This document shows, piece by piece, positions 25,871-34,718 of a stretch of DNA of 64,000 nt. Numbering within the stretch: position 1 is the stretch's first letter; each line of letters starts with the position of its first letter. The translations under genes and the position numbers were made by a program. A model generated the notes under the pieces. The model was not told the DNA's origin. It made no database searches and saw only the letters and a program-made list of their open reading frames with translations. This DNA comes from Celerinatantimonas yamalensis (lineage in GTDB: Bacteria > Pseudomonadota > Gammaproteobacteria > Enterobacterales > Celerinatantimonadaceae): assembly GCF_046054155.1 (NCBI RefSeq), contig NZ_JBEQCT010000009.1, positions 62,001 through 126,000 of the forward strand, written 5' to 3'.

Positions 25871-27376
25871 TCAATCTTCGAGCGCAACACCGGCTTTATT
25901 CATCAAGAACTGGGTCAGCAGAGGCACAGGGCGGCCTGTAGCTCCTTTACTCTTACCTGATTGCCAAGCTGTACCGGCGATATCTAGGTGTGCCCATGTA
26001 TATTTTTTGGCAAAATGGGACAAGAAACACCCGGCCGTAATCGCGCCGCCTGGGCGACCACCAATATTGGTAAAATCAGCAAAGTTACTTTGCAGTTGCT
26101 CATCAAACTCATCGCCCAATGGCAAACGCCATGTTTTATCGCCACTTTGTTCAGCGGCCGCAATCAGATCATGCGCAAGTGGATTATGAGGGCTCATCAT
26201 CCCCGAAGTATGGTGACCCAGTGCAATCACACATGCACCTGTTAAGGTTGCAATATCGATCACCAATTCTGGATCAAAGCGTTCCACATAGGTTAGGGCA
26301 TCACATAGGACCAATCGCCCTTCGGCATCGGTATTAAGCACTTCAACGGTCTGCCCTGACATAGTCGTTAAAATATCACCTGGTCGGTATGCTTTGCTCG
26401 ATGGCATATTTTCACACCCAGCCAACACGCCAATCACGCGGATAGGCAATTGCAACTCAACCAGCGCTTGCATGGTCCCATAGACACTAGCGGCCCCGCC
26501 CATGTCATACTTCATTTCATCCATACCTGCGCCAGGTTTAAGTGAGATCCCACCGGAGTCAAACGTCAAACCTTTACCCACCAAAACAATGGGTTTACTC
26601 TTTTCTTGGCCTTTTGGACAATAGTCGACAATACTCATAATCGATTCATTGGCGCTACCTCGACCAACGGCTAGATAGGAATTCATCCCCAGTTCAGCCA
26701 TCTTGGCTTCATCGACTTTAGTAAAGGTGATCTCAGAATGTGCCGCCAACTGCTCTGCTTGCTGCGCTAAATACGCAGGGTTACAAATATTAGGTGGCAT
26801 ATTAGCCACATTTTTAGCATGACTGACACCTTTTGAGATCGCCATCCCATGAGAAATGGCTTTTTCACCAACGGCTAATTCTCGACGCGTTGAAACATTA
26901 AACACTAATCGTCTCAGCGGACGACGCACTTCATTAGGCTTACTTTTAAGCTGGTCAAAGGTGTACAGTGAGTTGAGTGTTGTTTCTACCGCTTGGCGAA
27001 CTTTCCAGTAGGTGCTACGTGCTTTCACATGCAACTCAGGTAGAAAACAAACCGCTTCCATTGAACCGGTATCATTGAGAGTTGCGATAGTTTTTTCAAT
27101 AATTTGGCGATACTGACGTTCGTCAAGATCGCGCTCTTTGCCACAGCCGACTAATAGGACGCGTTCACTCAATACATTAGGAACATGATGCAATAACAGA
27201 ACCTGACCGGCTTTGCCTTCAAGATCACCTCGGCGCAACAGTGCACTGATATATCCATCGCTAATTTTATCAAGCTGTTCGGCAACCGGTGACAGACGTC
27301 GAGGTTCGTAAACTCCGGCAACGATACAAGCGCTGCGCTGTTTCTCTGGGCTACCGCTTTTTACACTGAACTCCAT
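25871..27376 (-). CDS. pepA: Leucyl aminopeptidase PepA
   Basis: PepA is a hexameric M17 metallo-aminopeptidase; in E. coli it also acts as a DNA-binding accessory protein in XerCD recombination at plasmid cer sites and in carAB control. The 501 residues (E. coli 503) include the metal and catalytic blocks VGKGLTFDSGGISLKPG, the aspartate in KYDMGGAASV, and the signature NTDAEGRLVLCDAL. The N-terminal domain (1-about 165) is full-length. A ribosome site (TAGGAG) precedes the ATG. The gene diverges from lptF, matching the usual pepA/lptF arrangement, and is followed by holC and valS. Confidence 0.97.
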   Translation of the reverse strand: MEFSVKSGSPEKQRSACIVAGVYEPRRLSPVAEQLDKISDGYISALLRRGDLEGKAGQVLLLHHVPNVLSERVLLVGCGKERDLDERQYRQIIEKTIATLNDTGSMEAVCFLPELHVKARSTYWKVRQAVETTLNSLYTFDQLKSKPNEVRRPLRRLVFNVSTRRELAVGEKAISHGMAISKGVSHAKNVANMPPNICNPAYLAQQAEQLAAHSEITFTKVDEAKMAELGMNSYLAVGRGSANESIMSIVDYCPKGQEKSKPIVLVGKGLTFDSGGISLKPGAGMDEMKYDMGGAASVYGTMQALVELQLPIRVIGVLAGCENMPSSKAYRPGDILTTMSGQTVEVLNTDAEGRLVLCDALTYVERFDPELVIDIATLTGACVIALGHHTSGMMSPHNPLAHDLIAAAEQSGDKTWRLPLGDEFDEQLQSNFADFTNIGGRPGGAITAGCFLSHFAKKYTWAHLDIAGTAWQSGKSKGATGRPVPLLTQFLMNKAGVALED

Positions 27377-27550
27377 GAAGACTCCTACTATCAGATAAAC
27401 TGCGTTAATATAGTGAACTTGTTAGAATATTCTTTTATCGGTAGATGTACACTTACCTACCAGCAAATACAAGTAAAGTTCGCAAAACAAAAAGTTTATC
27501 GCAATTGTTACGCGTTTCCAGTAAAAAACAACGATTAAAGTGGGTCGCCG

Positions 27551-28663
27551 GTGTTAATTTTTCGCTATTTGTTCAAACAGACCATCAAAACCCAGTTTGC
27601 GGTCATGATGGTGTTGATGCTGATTTTTATCAGCCAAAAGTTCGTGCGTATTCTGAGTGATGCAGCCGATGGCCATATTCCTGGCGCATTTGTCGCCAAA
27701 ATCTTAACGCTCAATCTTCCTGATTTGGCTATTTTGATTCTACCTATTAGCTTTTTTATCGGGGTTTTATTTGCCCATGGTAGACTCTACGCCGACAGTG
27801 AGATGAGCGTTCTATTTGCGTGTGGCTACAGCCCCAATAAGGTCTTAGGAATCACGGCTGCTGTGGGGGGAATCACCTTGTTATTGTCAGCAGGTAACTC
27901 CCTGTTTCTAACGCCCTATGTTAACAGCATTGAACAGCAAGTTATGGCCAACATTAAGGCCGATAGCGGTCTTTCAAGTATCACTCCCGGACGTTTTGTT
28001 GAGCTGAGTAACCAAGCGGTGGCATTTGTGGAAAATATCACTCAAGATGGTAAACATTTAGAAAAGGTATTTGTTGCCCATAACCCCCCACCGAATAAAG
28101 GGCGGCCATCGGTTGTGATGGCCACGCAAGGTAATTTAGAAGACAAAGCGAATGGTTCACAGTGGTTAGAGCTTGATAAAGGCACCCGCTATGAAGGCAG
28201 CTTAAACAATTTGGATTTTCGCGTTATGCGCTTTGGCCATTACAATGTACAACTCAAAGATCGCAATGACTATCAAGAGCGAGAAAAAATACGTTCAATG
28301 CCAACAGCCAAGCTCTTCGGTAGCGATAACTTGGCTAAAATAGCTGAACTACAATGGCGTATTGCCATGCCAATATCGGTCATTATATTGGTCTTACTCG
28401 TTGTGCCATTAGGGACCATTAACCCTCGACAAGGCCGCTATGCCAAACTGTTCCCGGCGATTATGCTTTATTTGGGGTACTACCTACTCATGAGTGCTGC
28501 ACGATCTTCGATTGAAGATGGTCATTTACCTTGGTATATCGGCATTTGGGTTGTACACATTCTCATGTTGGTCATCGCCAGCATATTTTTATTTTTGCAA
28601 AGCGAGAAGTTTTTAACTGTGAAAGCAAGATTAAAAGGGGACCGTCGTGTTTCGGATTATTGA
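27551..28663 (+). CDS. lptF: LPS export ABC transporter permease LptF
   Basis: LptF is an inner-membrane permease that with LptG and the LptB ATPase extracts lipopolysaccharide and passes it to LptC/LptA. The 370 residues match E. coli LptF (366): N-terminal helices (IFRYLFKQTIKTQ...), three further helices, a periplasmic beta-jellyroll (about 130-260, with TPGRFVEL and LDKGTRYEG) and three C-terminal helices with VPLGTINPRQGR. The start is a GTG at 27551 with a weak GTGGG ribosome site. It is divergent from pepA and overlaps lptG by 17 bases, which indicates translational coupling. Confidence 0.95.
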   Translation: MLIFRYLFKQTIKTQFAVMMVLMLIFISQKFVRILSDAADGHIPGAFVAKILTLNLPDLAILILPISFFIGVLFAHGRLYADSEMSVLFACGYSPNKVLGITAAVGGITLLLSAGNSLFLTPYVNSIEQQVMANIKADSGLSSITPGRFVELSNQAVAFVENITQDGKHLEKVFVAHNPPPNKGRPSVVMATQGNLEDKANGSQWLELDKGTRYEGSLNNLDFRVMRFGHYNVQLKDRNDYQEREKIRSMPTAKLFGSDNLAKIAELQWRIAMPISVIILVLLVVPLGTINPRQGRYAKLFPAIMLYLGYYLLMSAARSSIEDGHLPWYIGIWVVHILMLVIASIFLFLQSEKFLTVKARLKGDRRVSDY

Positions 28664-29717
28664 TCTCTATATCGGCCGAACCATTTTAAAAACAACGACC
28701 CTTGTGTTAGTCACATTGCAAGGCCTAAGCGCTATTATCAAATTTGTTGACCAACTTGGTGATGTTGGTAAAGGGAATTACGACATGCTAGATGCACTTT
28801 GGTATGTCATTTTATCGATTCCCAAAGAACTCGAGCTCTTCTTTCCAATGGCAGCACTGCTTGGCGCATTAATTGGGTTAGGTAATTTGGCAACAAGCAG
28901 CGAGTTGGTGATCATGCAATCAATTGGTCTATCAAAAAGCAACATTGCCAGTGCTGTGATGAAAACCGCCATACCCATGATGATTATCATGATGTTACTC
29001 GGTGAATTTGTCGCCCCAAAAGCTGAATTGATGGCTAAAACCATGCGCTCAGCCAAAAAGTCGGGCAGTGCCTTGATTGCCGTACAAAATAGCGTTTGGG
29101 CGAAAGACAAAAACAGCTTTGTGAATATCGGTCAGGTGCGTAACGGTAAAGAACTACGCCAAGTCATCGTCTACTACTTTGATCAAAACCAAAGCCTCTA
29201 CCAGGTGTTGAAGGCACCGGAAGCATCGTATCAACAAGACAGTTGGTTGATGCGCGACGCGTCCATGACATTATTTAGCGATAACCAAATTCAGCGTAAA
29301 CAGCTCGGGGACTATCGTTGGTACTCGTCACTGACGCCACAAAAACTGAGTGTCGTGGTGATCCAACCGCTGAACTTACCCATTTCGGGGCTCTACTCCT
29401 ATATTCACTATCTGAAGCAGAATAATCAGGACGCCGCACCTTACGAGTTGGCAATGTGGCGACAGCTCATGATGCCATTAACCGTAATTATTATGATGTT
29501 ACTGGCACTGTCTTACGTGTTCGGTCCACTACGAAGTGTGAGTATGGGCGCTCGTTTAATTTTGGGGATCATCTCCGGATTTAGTTTCTATGTATTAAAT
29601 CAGGTGCTGGCCTCTTTGAGCTTAGTTTACAAAATGCCGCCAATAATAGGCGCTGTCGTTCCAAGTTTAATGTTCTTAGTTTTAGCGCTGTATATGATCA
29701 ACCGGCGCAGCAACTAA
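28647..29717 (+). CDS. lptG: LPS export ABC transporter permease LptG
   Basis: LptG is the second permease of the Lpt LPS extractor and partner of LptF. The 356 residues (E. coli 360) have the expected six membrane helices around a periplasmic jellyroll domain (about 130-255). The segment RTILKTTTLVLVTLQGLSAIIKFVDQLGDVGKGNY is characteristic, and LATSSELVIMQSIGLS marks the coupling helix that contacts LptB. It starts at GTG 28647 with an AAGGGGA ribosome site inside the lptF end. lptB lies elsewhere, as in other gammaproteobacteria. A 7-bp hairpin follows the stop. Confidence 0.95.
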   Translation: MFRIIDLYIGRTILKTTTLVLVTLQGLSAIIKFVDQLGDVGKGNYDMLDALWYVILSIPKELELFFPMAALLGALIGLGNLATSSELVIMQSIGLSKSNIASAVMKTAIPMMIIMMLLGEFVAPKAELMAKTMRSAKKSGSALIAVQNSVWAKDKNSFVNIGQVRNGKELRQVIVYYFDQNQSLYQVLKAPEASYQQDSWLMRDASMTLFSDNQIQRKQLGDYRWYSSLTPQKLSVVVIQPLNLPISGLYSYIHYLKQNNQDAAPYELAMWRQLMMPLTVIIMMLLALSYVFGPLRSVSMGARLILGIISGFSFYVLNQVLASLSLVYKMPPIIGAVVPSLMFLVLALYMINRRSN

Positions 29718-29722
29718 ACAAG

Positions 29723-29756
29723 GAGCCTCTTTTCATTCGACAAAATAAGGAGGCTC
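29723..29756 (+). terminator. Hairpin after lptG
   Basis: GAGCCTC (29723-29729) and GAGGCTC (29750-29756) pair 6 bases after the lptG stop, and inner TTTT/AAAA may extend the stem. No T-tract follows, so termination strength is doubtful. Confidence 0.4.
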
Positions 29757-29919
29757 ATTCACTCGCCGCAGCACAAATCTGCCACAATGGTAATGTAGCT
29801 GTGTAGTAATTAGGCAAACACACTTAATTTTGTCACAAATTGTTATTTTTAACTTGCTAATCAGTCATTCGTCCTTATAATTGCGTCTCGCTGAGTCAGA
29901 CAAATCAGCTAACAGTAAT

Positions 29920-30006
29920 GCCAGTGTGGTGAAATTGGTAGACACGACGGATTCAAAATCCGTTGCCTTTGCGGGCGTGGCGGTTCAAGTCCGCCCACTG
30001 GTACCA
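29920..30006 (+). tRNA. tRNA-Leu (anticodon CAA)
   Basis: An 87-base cloverleaf with CCA encoded at the 3' end. The acceptor stem GCCAGTG pairs with CACTGGT, with a G-U first pair. The anticodon stem ACGGA/TCCGT encloses the loop TTCAAAA, giving anticodon CAA, which reads UUG leucine codons. A long variable arm (around TGCCTTTGCGGGCGTGGC) marks a class II tRNA, and the T-loop is GGTTCAAGTCC. A strong terminator follows 8 bases after CCA. Confidence 0.95.
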
Positions 30007-30013
30007 AATTTAG

Positions 30014-30039
30014 AAAAGCCGACCTTAGGTCGGCTTTTT
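30014..30039 (+). terminator. Intrinsic terminator of tRNA-Leu
   Basis: AAAAGCCGACC, a 3-nt loop and GGTCGGCTTTT are followed by a T run just after the tRNA. It is a canonical Rho-independent terminator. Confidence 0.93.
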
Positions 30040-30196
30040 GCGTTGCTGATTGACTCAATCTCTCCTAGCTAGCAACGTTTACATCTAGCTATCACTCTCA
30101 ACGGCTGACTCACACTTTCGCTATCTCATTAACACATCACTCAGCGCGATTATAGCGTAAAGAATCAATATCCAACTCCATTTGAGGCGTTTTTTG

Positions 30197-30205
30197 TGGT
30201 ACAAT
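30197..30205 (+). promoter_or_regulatory. Candidate extended -10 promoter for the small ORF at 30380
   Basis: TGG-TACAAT matches the extended -10 pattern with one mismatch and would give a leader of about 170 bases. That leader holds ATTGAGC/GCTCAAT (around 30231-30256) and AGGGA/TCCCT stems. Motif match only. Confidence 0.35.
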
Positions 30206-30379
30206 AGCTAACCAGTTTGGCAGATAGGCTGATTGAGCCGCGTTAGTATTGCTCAATTAATTGCCCTCATCACATGTTTTAAGGGATAGATATTTCCCTC
30301 GTATTCATCGCTGAACGAACCAAGGGGATAATTGCACCAATAAGCGTTTATCCATGTGTATCATTGATTTAAGGAATTC

Positions 30380-30487
30380 ATGCTTACTATTATTTTTCAA
30401 CCATTAAAAACGATTGTTCCATTCACCATGCCATTCATCTTATTAAGCCTGCTACTTGTTGCCATGCGCGTTGCGCTTCTCCCATAA
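30380..30487 (+). CDS. Putative 35-residue hydrophobic membrane peptide
   Basis: An ATG at 30380 with a good ribosome site (AAGGA, 5-nt spacing) opens 35 codons ending in TAA. The product is one long hydrophobic span with two N-terminal-half prolines and two positive charges (a lysine near residue 10 and an arginine near 30), as expected for a single-pass inner-membrane small protein. A promoter candidate lies about 170 bases upstream. The surrounding 670-base region (30040-30711) has no other gene. I recognise no family. It could be spurious, but the hydrophobicity and start signal are better than chance would usually give. Confidence 0.45.
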   Translation: MLTIIFQPLKTIVPFTMPFILLSLLLVAMRVALLP

Positions 30488-30711
30488 TTTATTTTTGCAA
30501 CGATAATCATTGCAGCAAAAAACGCTCAGCTCATAAGACTGCAATGACATTGCTCTCTAGTTAAGCTAAGTGCACAGCACCACTATAATCAAGACGATAC
30601 TCACATCATGAGCGGACTTTAAGCGCAATAAAATCCAACGAGTATCACTTTAATGAGCTCAACCACATGGACTGCACAGGTTAAATTATGCAGCGGTGGT
30701 TGAATGCTTGA

Positions 30712-32940
30712 TTACACCCTAAAGTTTTTAATCAAGTTTTGTAGCTCATTAGAGCTACTGGCAATTAGACTACTCGAGCGAGCTATTTCATTCATCGCTT
30801 GTTCGCTTTGCGTAATAGAACTGCTCAATGACTCAACACTGGCGCTAATATCAGTGACGACATGAGATTGTTCCTCTGAAGCACTGGCAATAGTCTCGTT
30901 CATCTGCGCCACTTCTTCGAGTGAAGTGGCCGCTGCACGCAGTTTTTTTGCTGTTAGGTTCGATTCTTCACACACTTTTTCCGCTTGCTCAACACAGACA
31001 TGCATCTGTTGTTGTGTGCTCGATGAACTATTTTTTAACGATTGAATAATCTCTGAGATTTGTTCTGTCTCACGCTGGGTATTTAGGGCCAGCGAGCGCA
31101 CTTCATCCGCGACGACGGCGAACCCTCGGCCATTTTCGCCAGCACGTGCAGCCTCAATGGCCGCATTCAAGGCAAGTAAATTGGTTTGATCCGCGATGGA
31201 CTGAATGCTTTCTAGCACTGAAGCAATTTTTGCCACGTGATTGGTTAGTTCATCGACGGTTTTCGCACTATTTTTAAAGTCATCAGCAACGTCATGCAGC
31301 GAGTTCGAAGCTTCAACAACCTCTGCTGTACTTTCTTCGATCTGCTCTTTGGATTGATTTGAGGCAGCCGCTGCATGTTGAATGTTTTCGCTTACCTCGC
31401 GAAAACTCTCGGTCATCTGAACCACTGATGTAGCAACCATCGAGGTATGGGACGCTTGATCATGCAACGCTTGATTGGTTTGCTCACTGGCACTGGCAAG
31501 CTCTTGGGCAATCAGATGCTGTTGATGGGTTTGCTGGGTGATCTCCGCGACCATATCGCGCAAACTTGTTTTCATCATTGAAAGTGTGCCCATCACACTT
31601 TGCGCATTAGCGTCAGGAACGGCAATGGTTAAGTCCCCGTCGGCAACTGCTTGCGCAATACGCTGCATCAGAGCAGGTTCTGCCCCCAGCGGTTTAAGAA
31701 TTCGGTGAGTAAAGACAACGGCACAAATAATTACCACGATCATACTGATCACAATAATAACAGCCCCGATATACCATAAATGATAAGAAGCGGCCAAAGC
31801 TTCTTTTTTGTTCATTTTTACCAACAACGCCCAATTTAGCCCTTTATATTTATACGGCGCATAAGCCGCTAATACATCATGCCCAGTATAATCAGGTAAA
31901 ATGGCTTCCCCGGTTTCTCCTGCCAATGCACGGTCAATTGACGCTGTTTTGAGCATTGATTTTTCAGGATGCAAGAAAGATAGCTGCACAGAGTAACGCT
32001 CAGGATGCAAATACGAGTCATTACGAACTAACCGATCGGGCCCCACGAGCAAGGTTTCCCCTGTCTGGCCCATCCCTTTACGTTGGTTGATCAAGTTATT
32101 GAGTGACGCGATGGGAAATTGCGCAGCAATCACGCCAACGCGCAGGCCCTGATCATCAAAAATGGGGGCGGCGATAAAGCCCGCCGGCACATCATACGAA
32201 GGGATATAGTTTTTGAGGTCGACCATAATCACATTTTTGGTACTGAGTTGATTCGCAGCGCGAAACGCATCAGCTAACCCCGACTGTTTAAACGGCCCAT
32301 TCGTCAGTGAGGTAGCATAATCAATCTCTTTAAACACGCTATAGAGGACTTCACCCTGTGAGTTAATCAAAAATACATCATAGAAACCATATTTAGCTTG
32401 AATCGCCTGTAAATAGTTTTGAACCTGCTGGTGATACTGATCATATTCATCATTTACTCCCGAGAATTGCAGCTTATCTTTTTGTCCCACAGGATGTGGA
32501 TTTGCCACTAAATAACGATATTGGAACCAAATATCTTTATTGTTTAGCTGGCTAATTAATTCGCGGGCATAGTTACTATTTATATCAGGCCGATTGATTT
32601 TTAAACGAGGAATAAACTCTTTTTGATAAAAATCGAGCAGCAGCAATTTGTCTTGTTCAATAGTCGCTTGGGATGGGGATGCCGTTTGATAGGCATGATC
32701 AAACCCTTTCAATGTGCGGCGCAGTTCAGGGTCAACAGATAAGAGCTCAACTTCGTTGGTAAGACGATCTAGATAACCGGTCAGCGCGGCGGATTTAATC
32801 TCGCGCACAGCACCTAATTTAGCAAACGATTGGGACTGCATCTCTGTTGTTGCCACCCAAATCATACATCCGGCCACAACCAACATGGGAATTAAACCCA
32901 CGCTTGCAAGTAGCAGTAGCATCTGACGCTTAAAGCTCAT
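30712..32940 (-). CDS. Methyl-accepting chemotaxis protein with periplasmic Cache-type sensor
   Basis: A chemoreceptor of about 742 residues that controls CheA through CheW. A first membrane helix (about 5-28) precedes a large periplasmic sensor (about 30-385) with double-Cache features such as YGFYDVFLINSQGEVLYSV and PIFDDQGLRVGVIAAQFP; a second helix (about 392-415) leads to HAMP. The cytoplasmic hairpin tip IADQTNLLALNAAIEAARAGENGRGFAVVADEVR is intact (given here as family landmark; about residues 590-625). No C-terminal NWETF-type pentapeptide is present, so it lacks CheR/CheB tethering. The ATG at 32940 is chosen because GAGG lies 6 bases upstream; the ATG at 32952 has no ribosome site. 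The ligand is unknown. Confidence 0.93.
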   Translation of the reverse strand: MSFKRQMLLLLASVGLIPMLVVAGCMIWVATTEMQSQSFAKLGAVREIKSAALTGYLDRLTNEVELLSVDPELRRTLKGFDHAYQTASPSQATIEQDKLLLLDFYQKEFIPRLKINRPDINSNYARELISQLNNKDIWFQYRYLVANPHPVGQKDKLQFSGVNDEYDQYHQQVQNYLQAIQAKYGFYDVFLINSQGEVLYSVFKEIDYATSLTNGPFKQSGLADAFRAANQLSTKNVIMVDLKNYIPSYDVPAGFIAAPIFDDQGLRVGVIAAQFPIASLNNLINQRKGMGQTGETLLVGPDRLVRNDSYLHPERYSVQLSFLHPEKSMLKTASIDRALAGETGEAILPDYTGHDVLAAYAPYKYKGLNWALLVKMNKKEALAASYHLWYIGAVIIVISMIVVIICAVVFTHRILKPLGAEPALMQRIAQAVADGDLTIAVPDANAQSVMGTLSMMKTSLRDMVAEITQQTHQQHLIAQELASASEQTNQALHDQASHTSMVATSVVQMTESFREVSENIQHAAAASNQSKEQIEESTAEVVEASNSLHDVADDFKNSAKTVDELTNHVAKIASVLESIQSIADQTNLLALNAAIEAARAGENGRGFAVVADEVRSLALNTQRETEQISEIIQSLKNSSSSTQQQMHVCVEQAEKVCEESNLTAKKLRAAATSLEEVAQMNETIASASEEQSHVVTDISASVESLSSSITQSEQAMNEIARSSSLIASSSNELQNLIKNFRV

Positions 32941-33185
32941 CGATGACCTCATCTATATATTTATATTTGTTCCTTAAAAAAATAATAGATGAACATTTCA
33001 GTCTTGCTGATTAATTTAATAACATTAATATCTAAACCATCATTAGCAGCGGCTAAATAAGCCCCGCAAGCACGGGACGACAGGCATGACTTGCTTCGAT
33101 GAAGCAAATGACTCAGCGCCCGAACACAAGGGTACGCCCACTGCAGCTTAGGATGGATCGGGTGGGATGGTTGAGAAGATGAAAA

Positions 33186-33199
33186 TTGATCTATATCAA
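33186..33199. promoter_or_regulatory. Perfect FNR-type box
   Basis: TTGAT-CTAT-ATCAA matches the full FNR consensus TTGATNNNNATCAA in the spacer between the divergent MCP and YhjX-like genes. It lies 246 bases upstream of the MCP start and about 150 bases upstream of the proposed yhjX transcription start, so the regulated gene is uncertain. Confidence 0.5.
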
Positions 33200-33238
33200 A
33201 TAATTGATTTTACTAAATTTTATCATTAAAAATGACTT

Positions 33239-33287
33239 GTCATTCATTCCTTATAACTGCCATTCATTCCAGCCACCAGACCACTCA
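33239..33287 (+). promoter_or_regulatory. Three direct repeats resembling LytTR-regulator sites before yhjX
   Basis: GTCATTCATTCC (33239-33250) and GCCATTCATTCC (33259-33270) differ at one base and are 20 bases apart; ACCACTCA (33280-33287) is a third, weaker copy 21 bases further on (GCCATTCA versus ACCACTCA, 6/8). LytTR regulators bind direct repeats about two helical turns apart, and as recalled, E. coli YpdB and BtsR sites have comparable spacing and sequence. They end 21 bases upstream of the -35 element, a suitable place for an activator. The likely ligand-bound protein is the LytTR regulator encoded 1.4 kb away. Confidence 0.55.
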
Positions 33288-33308
33288 TTTTATCTTTGCC
33301 GCCAGCTA

Positions 33309-33337
33309 TTGAAGCCATCTTCAATTCGCGCTTTATT
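33309..33337 (+). promoter_or_regulatory. Candidate yhjX promoter
   Basis: TTGAAG (-35, 4/6), 17 bases, TTTATT (-10, 4/6), which would start transcription near 33344 and give a leader of about 38 bases. The weak core with upstream repeats fits an activator-dependent promoter. Confidence 0.45.
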
Positions 33338-33381
33338 AACCTCAGACAACGAATTTGAAATGGTATCTCAAGGAGACAATG

Positions 33382-34614
33382 ATGGCTCATATCAGACAAA
33401 ATCAGCGGGTCATGACGCTTATTGGCACAATCATGGCGCAATTCGCTTTAGGCTCTGTGTACACATGGAGTTTATTTAATTCAGGCTTAGCCGAAAAATT
33501 ACATGAACCCGTTAACCAAGTCGCCTTTGCGTTTGGCTTACTCAGTTTAGCGTTAGCCGTTGCTTCATCCATCTCAGGCAAACTACAAGAGCGCTTTGGC
33601 GTACGTAACGTGACAATTGCCGCAGCATTGCTGATGGGCGCAGGATTAATGCTAACCTCGATGAGCTCTAATCTTTGGTCACTGTATCTATGCGCGGGGA
33701 TTATCCTTGGCTTTGCTGATGGGACAGGCTATTTAATGACGCTCTCTAACTGTGTGAAATGGTTCCCTGAGTGTAAAGGGCTCATCTCAGCACTATCTAT
33801 TGGCGCTTATGGTTTGGGGAGTTTGGGCTTTAAGTTTATTAATATGTACCTGCTTAACCACTTCCCTCTGGCACAGACCTTTCAAATTTGGGGCGTTATC
33901 TGCCTACTGATTATCTTAGTGGGTGGTTTGATGATGGTTGATGCCCCGACTAGTGAACAGGCTTCAGCTAACAATAATACTACCGCAACCAGCTCAGATA
34001 ATTTCACCTTGGCGCAGTCAATGGCTCGCCCGCAGTTTTGGATGTTGGCAGTCATCTTTTTAACCGTCTGTATGAGCGGCTTGTACGTCATTGGGGTTGC
34101 GAAAGATATTGGCACTAATTTAATCCATCTGTCTTTAGCAACGGCGACACAATCTGTTGCAGTAATCGCCTTAGCGAACTTACTAGGTCGCTTAATCCTT
34201 GGGGTTTTATCCGATAAAATGGCGCGGATTCGGGTTGTTTCTATCGCATTAGTATTAAGTTTAATCGGTATTTCCCTGCTGCTCTTTGGCGCGACTAGCG
34301 ATGTAAGTTTCTACATTGCGATTGGCTGTATTGCCTTTAGTTTTGGCGGCACGATTACCGTATTCCCATCACTGGTGAGCGATCTGTTCGGGATGAATAA
34401 CTTAACAAAAAACTATGGGGCAATTTATCTGGGCTTTGGGCTAGGCAGTCTTGGCGCATCGATGGTATCAAGCTTATTAGGTGGATTTATTCCAACTTTT
34501 TATTTAATTCTATCGCTGTTAGTCCTCTCACTGGTATTGTCACTGTTAGTGCATAAACCGTCAGCTGTTGAGTCGTTCAGCTACCATGACCAGACGCTGC
34601 AACACGCGCAGTAA
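33382..34614 (+). CDS. yhjX: YhjX-type MFS transporter (pyruvate-responsive OFA family)
   Basis: A 410-residue, 12-helix major-facilitator transporter that follows E. coli YhjX closely: LIGTIMAQFALGSVYTWSLF, AFGLLSLALAVASSISGKLQERFGVR, NCVKWFPECKGLISALSIGAYGLGSLGFKFI and VAKDIG are shared blocks. YhjX is a putative transporter of the oxalate/formate antiporter group, induced by external pyruvate through the YpdAB (PyrSR) two-component system; its substrate is not firmly known. The ATG at 33382 is best placed after AAGGAG (6-nt spacing); earlier starts at 33355 and 33379 fit less well. A LytTR regulator and sensor kinase of that type are encoded next to it, converging, and LytTR-like repeats precede it. 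Confidence 0.88.
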   Translation: MAHIRQNQRVMTLIGTIMAQFALGSVYTWSLFNSGLAEKLHEPVNQVAFAFGLLSLALAVASSISGKLQERFGVRNVTIAAALLMGAGLMLTSMSSNLWSLYLCAGIILGFADGTGYLMTLSNCVKWFPECKGLISALSIGAYGLGSLGFKFINMYLLNHFPLAQTFQIWGVICLLIILVGGLMMVDAPTSEQASANNNTTATSSDNFTLAQSMARPQFWMLAVIFLTVCMSGLYVIGVAKDIGTNLIHLSLATATQSVAVIALANLLGRLILGVLSDKMARIRVVSIALVLSLIGISLLLFGATSDVSFYIAIGCIAFSFGGTITVFPSLVSDLFGMNNLTKNYGAIYLGFGLGSLGASMVSSLLGGFIPTFYLILSLLVLSLVLSLLVHKPSAVESFSYHDQTLQHAQ

Positions 34615-34638
34615 ATCACATCAAGTAATCGAAGTATA

Positions 34639-34667
34639 AAAACCGTTGCCTTATGACAGCGGTTTTA
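34639..34667 (+). terminator. Terminator-like hairpin after yhjX
   Basis: AAAACCGTTG and CAGCGGTTTT pair over 10 positions (one G-T wobble) with an 8-nt loop and end in four T residues. It is probably an intrinsic terminator and symmetric enough to work both ways. A second hairpin AAACCTG/CAGGTTT (34688-34706) may serve the convergent regulator gene. Confidence 0.55.
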
Positions 34668-34718
34668 CATGATTAAAGCACTCTCACAAACCTGCTTGTC
34701 AGGTTTACAATTAGCCCA

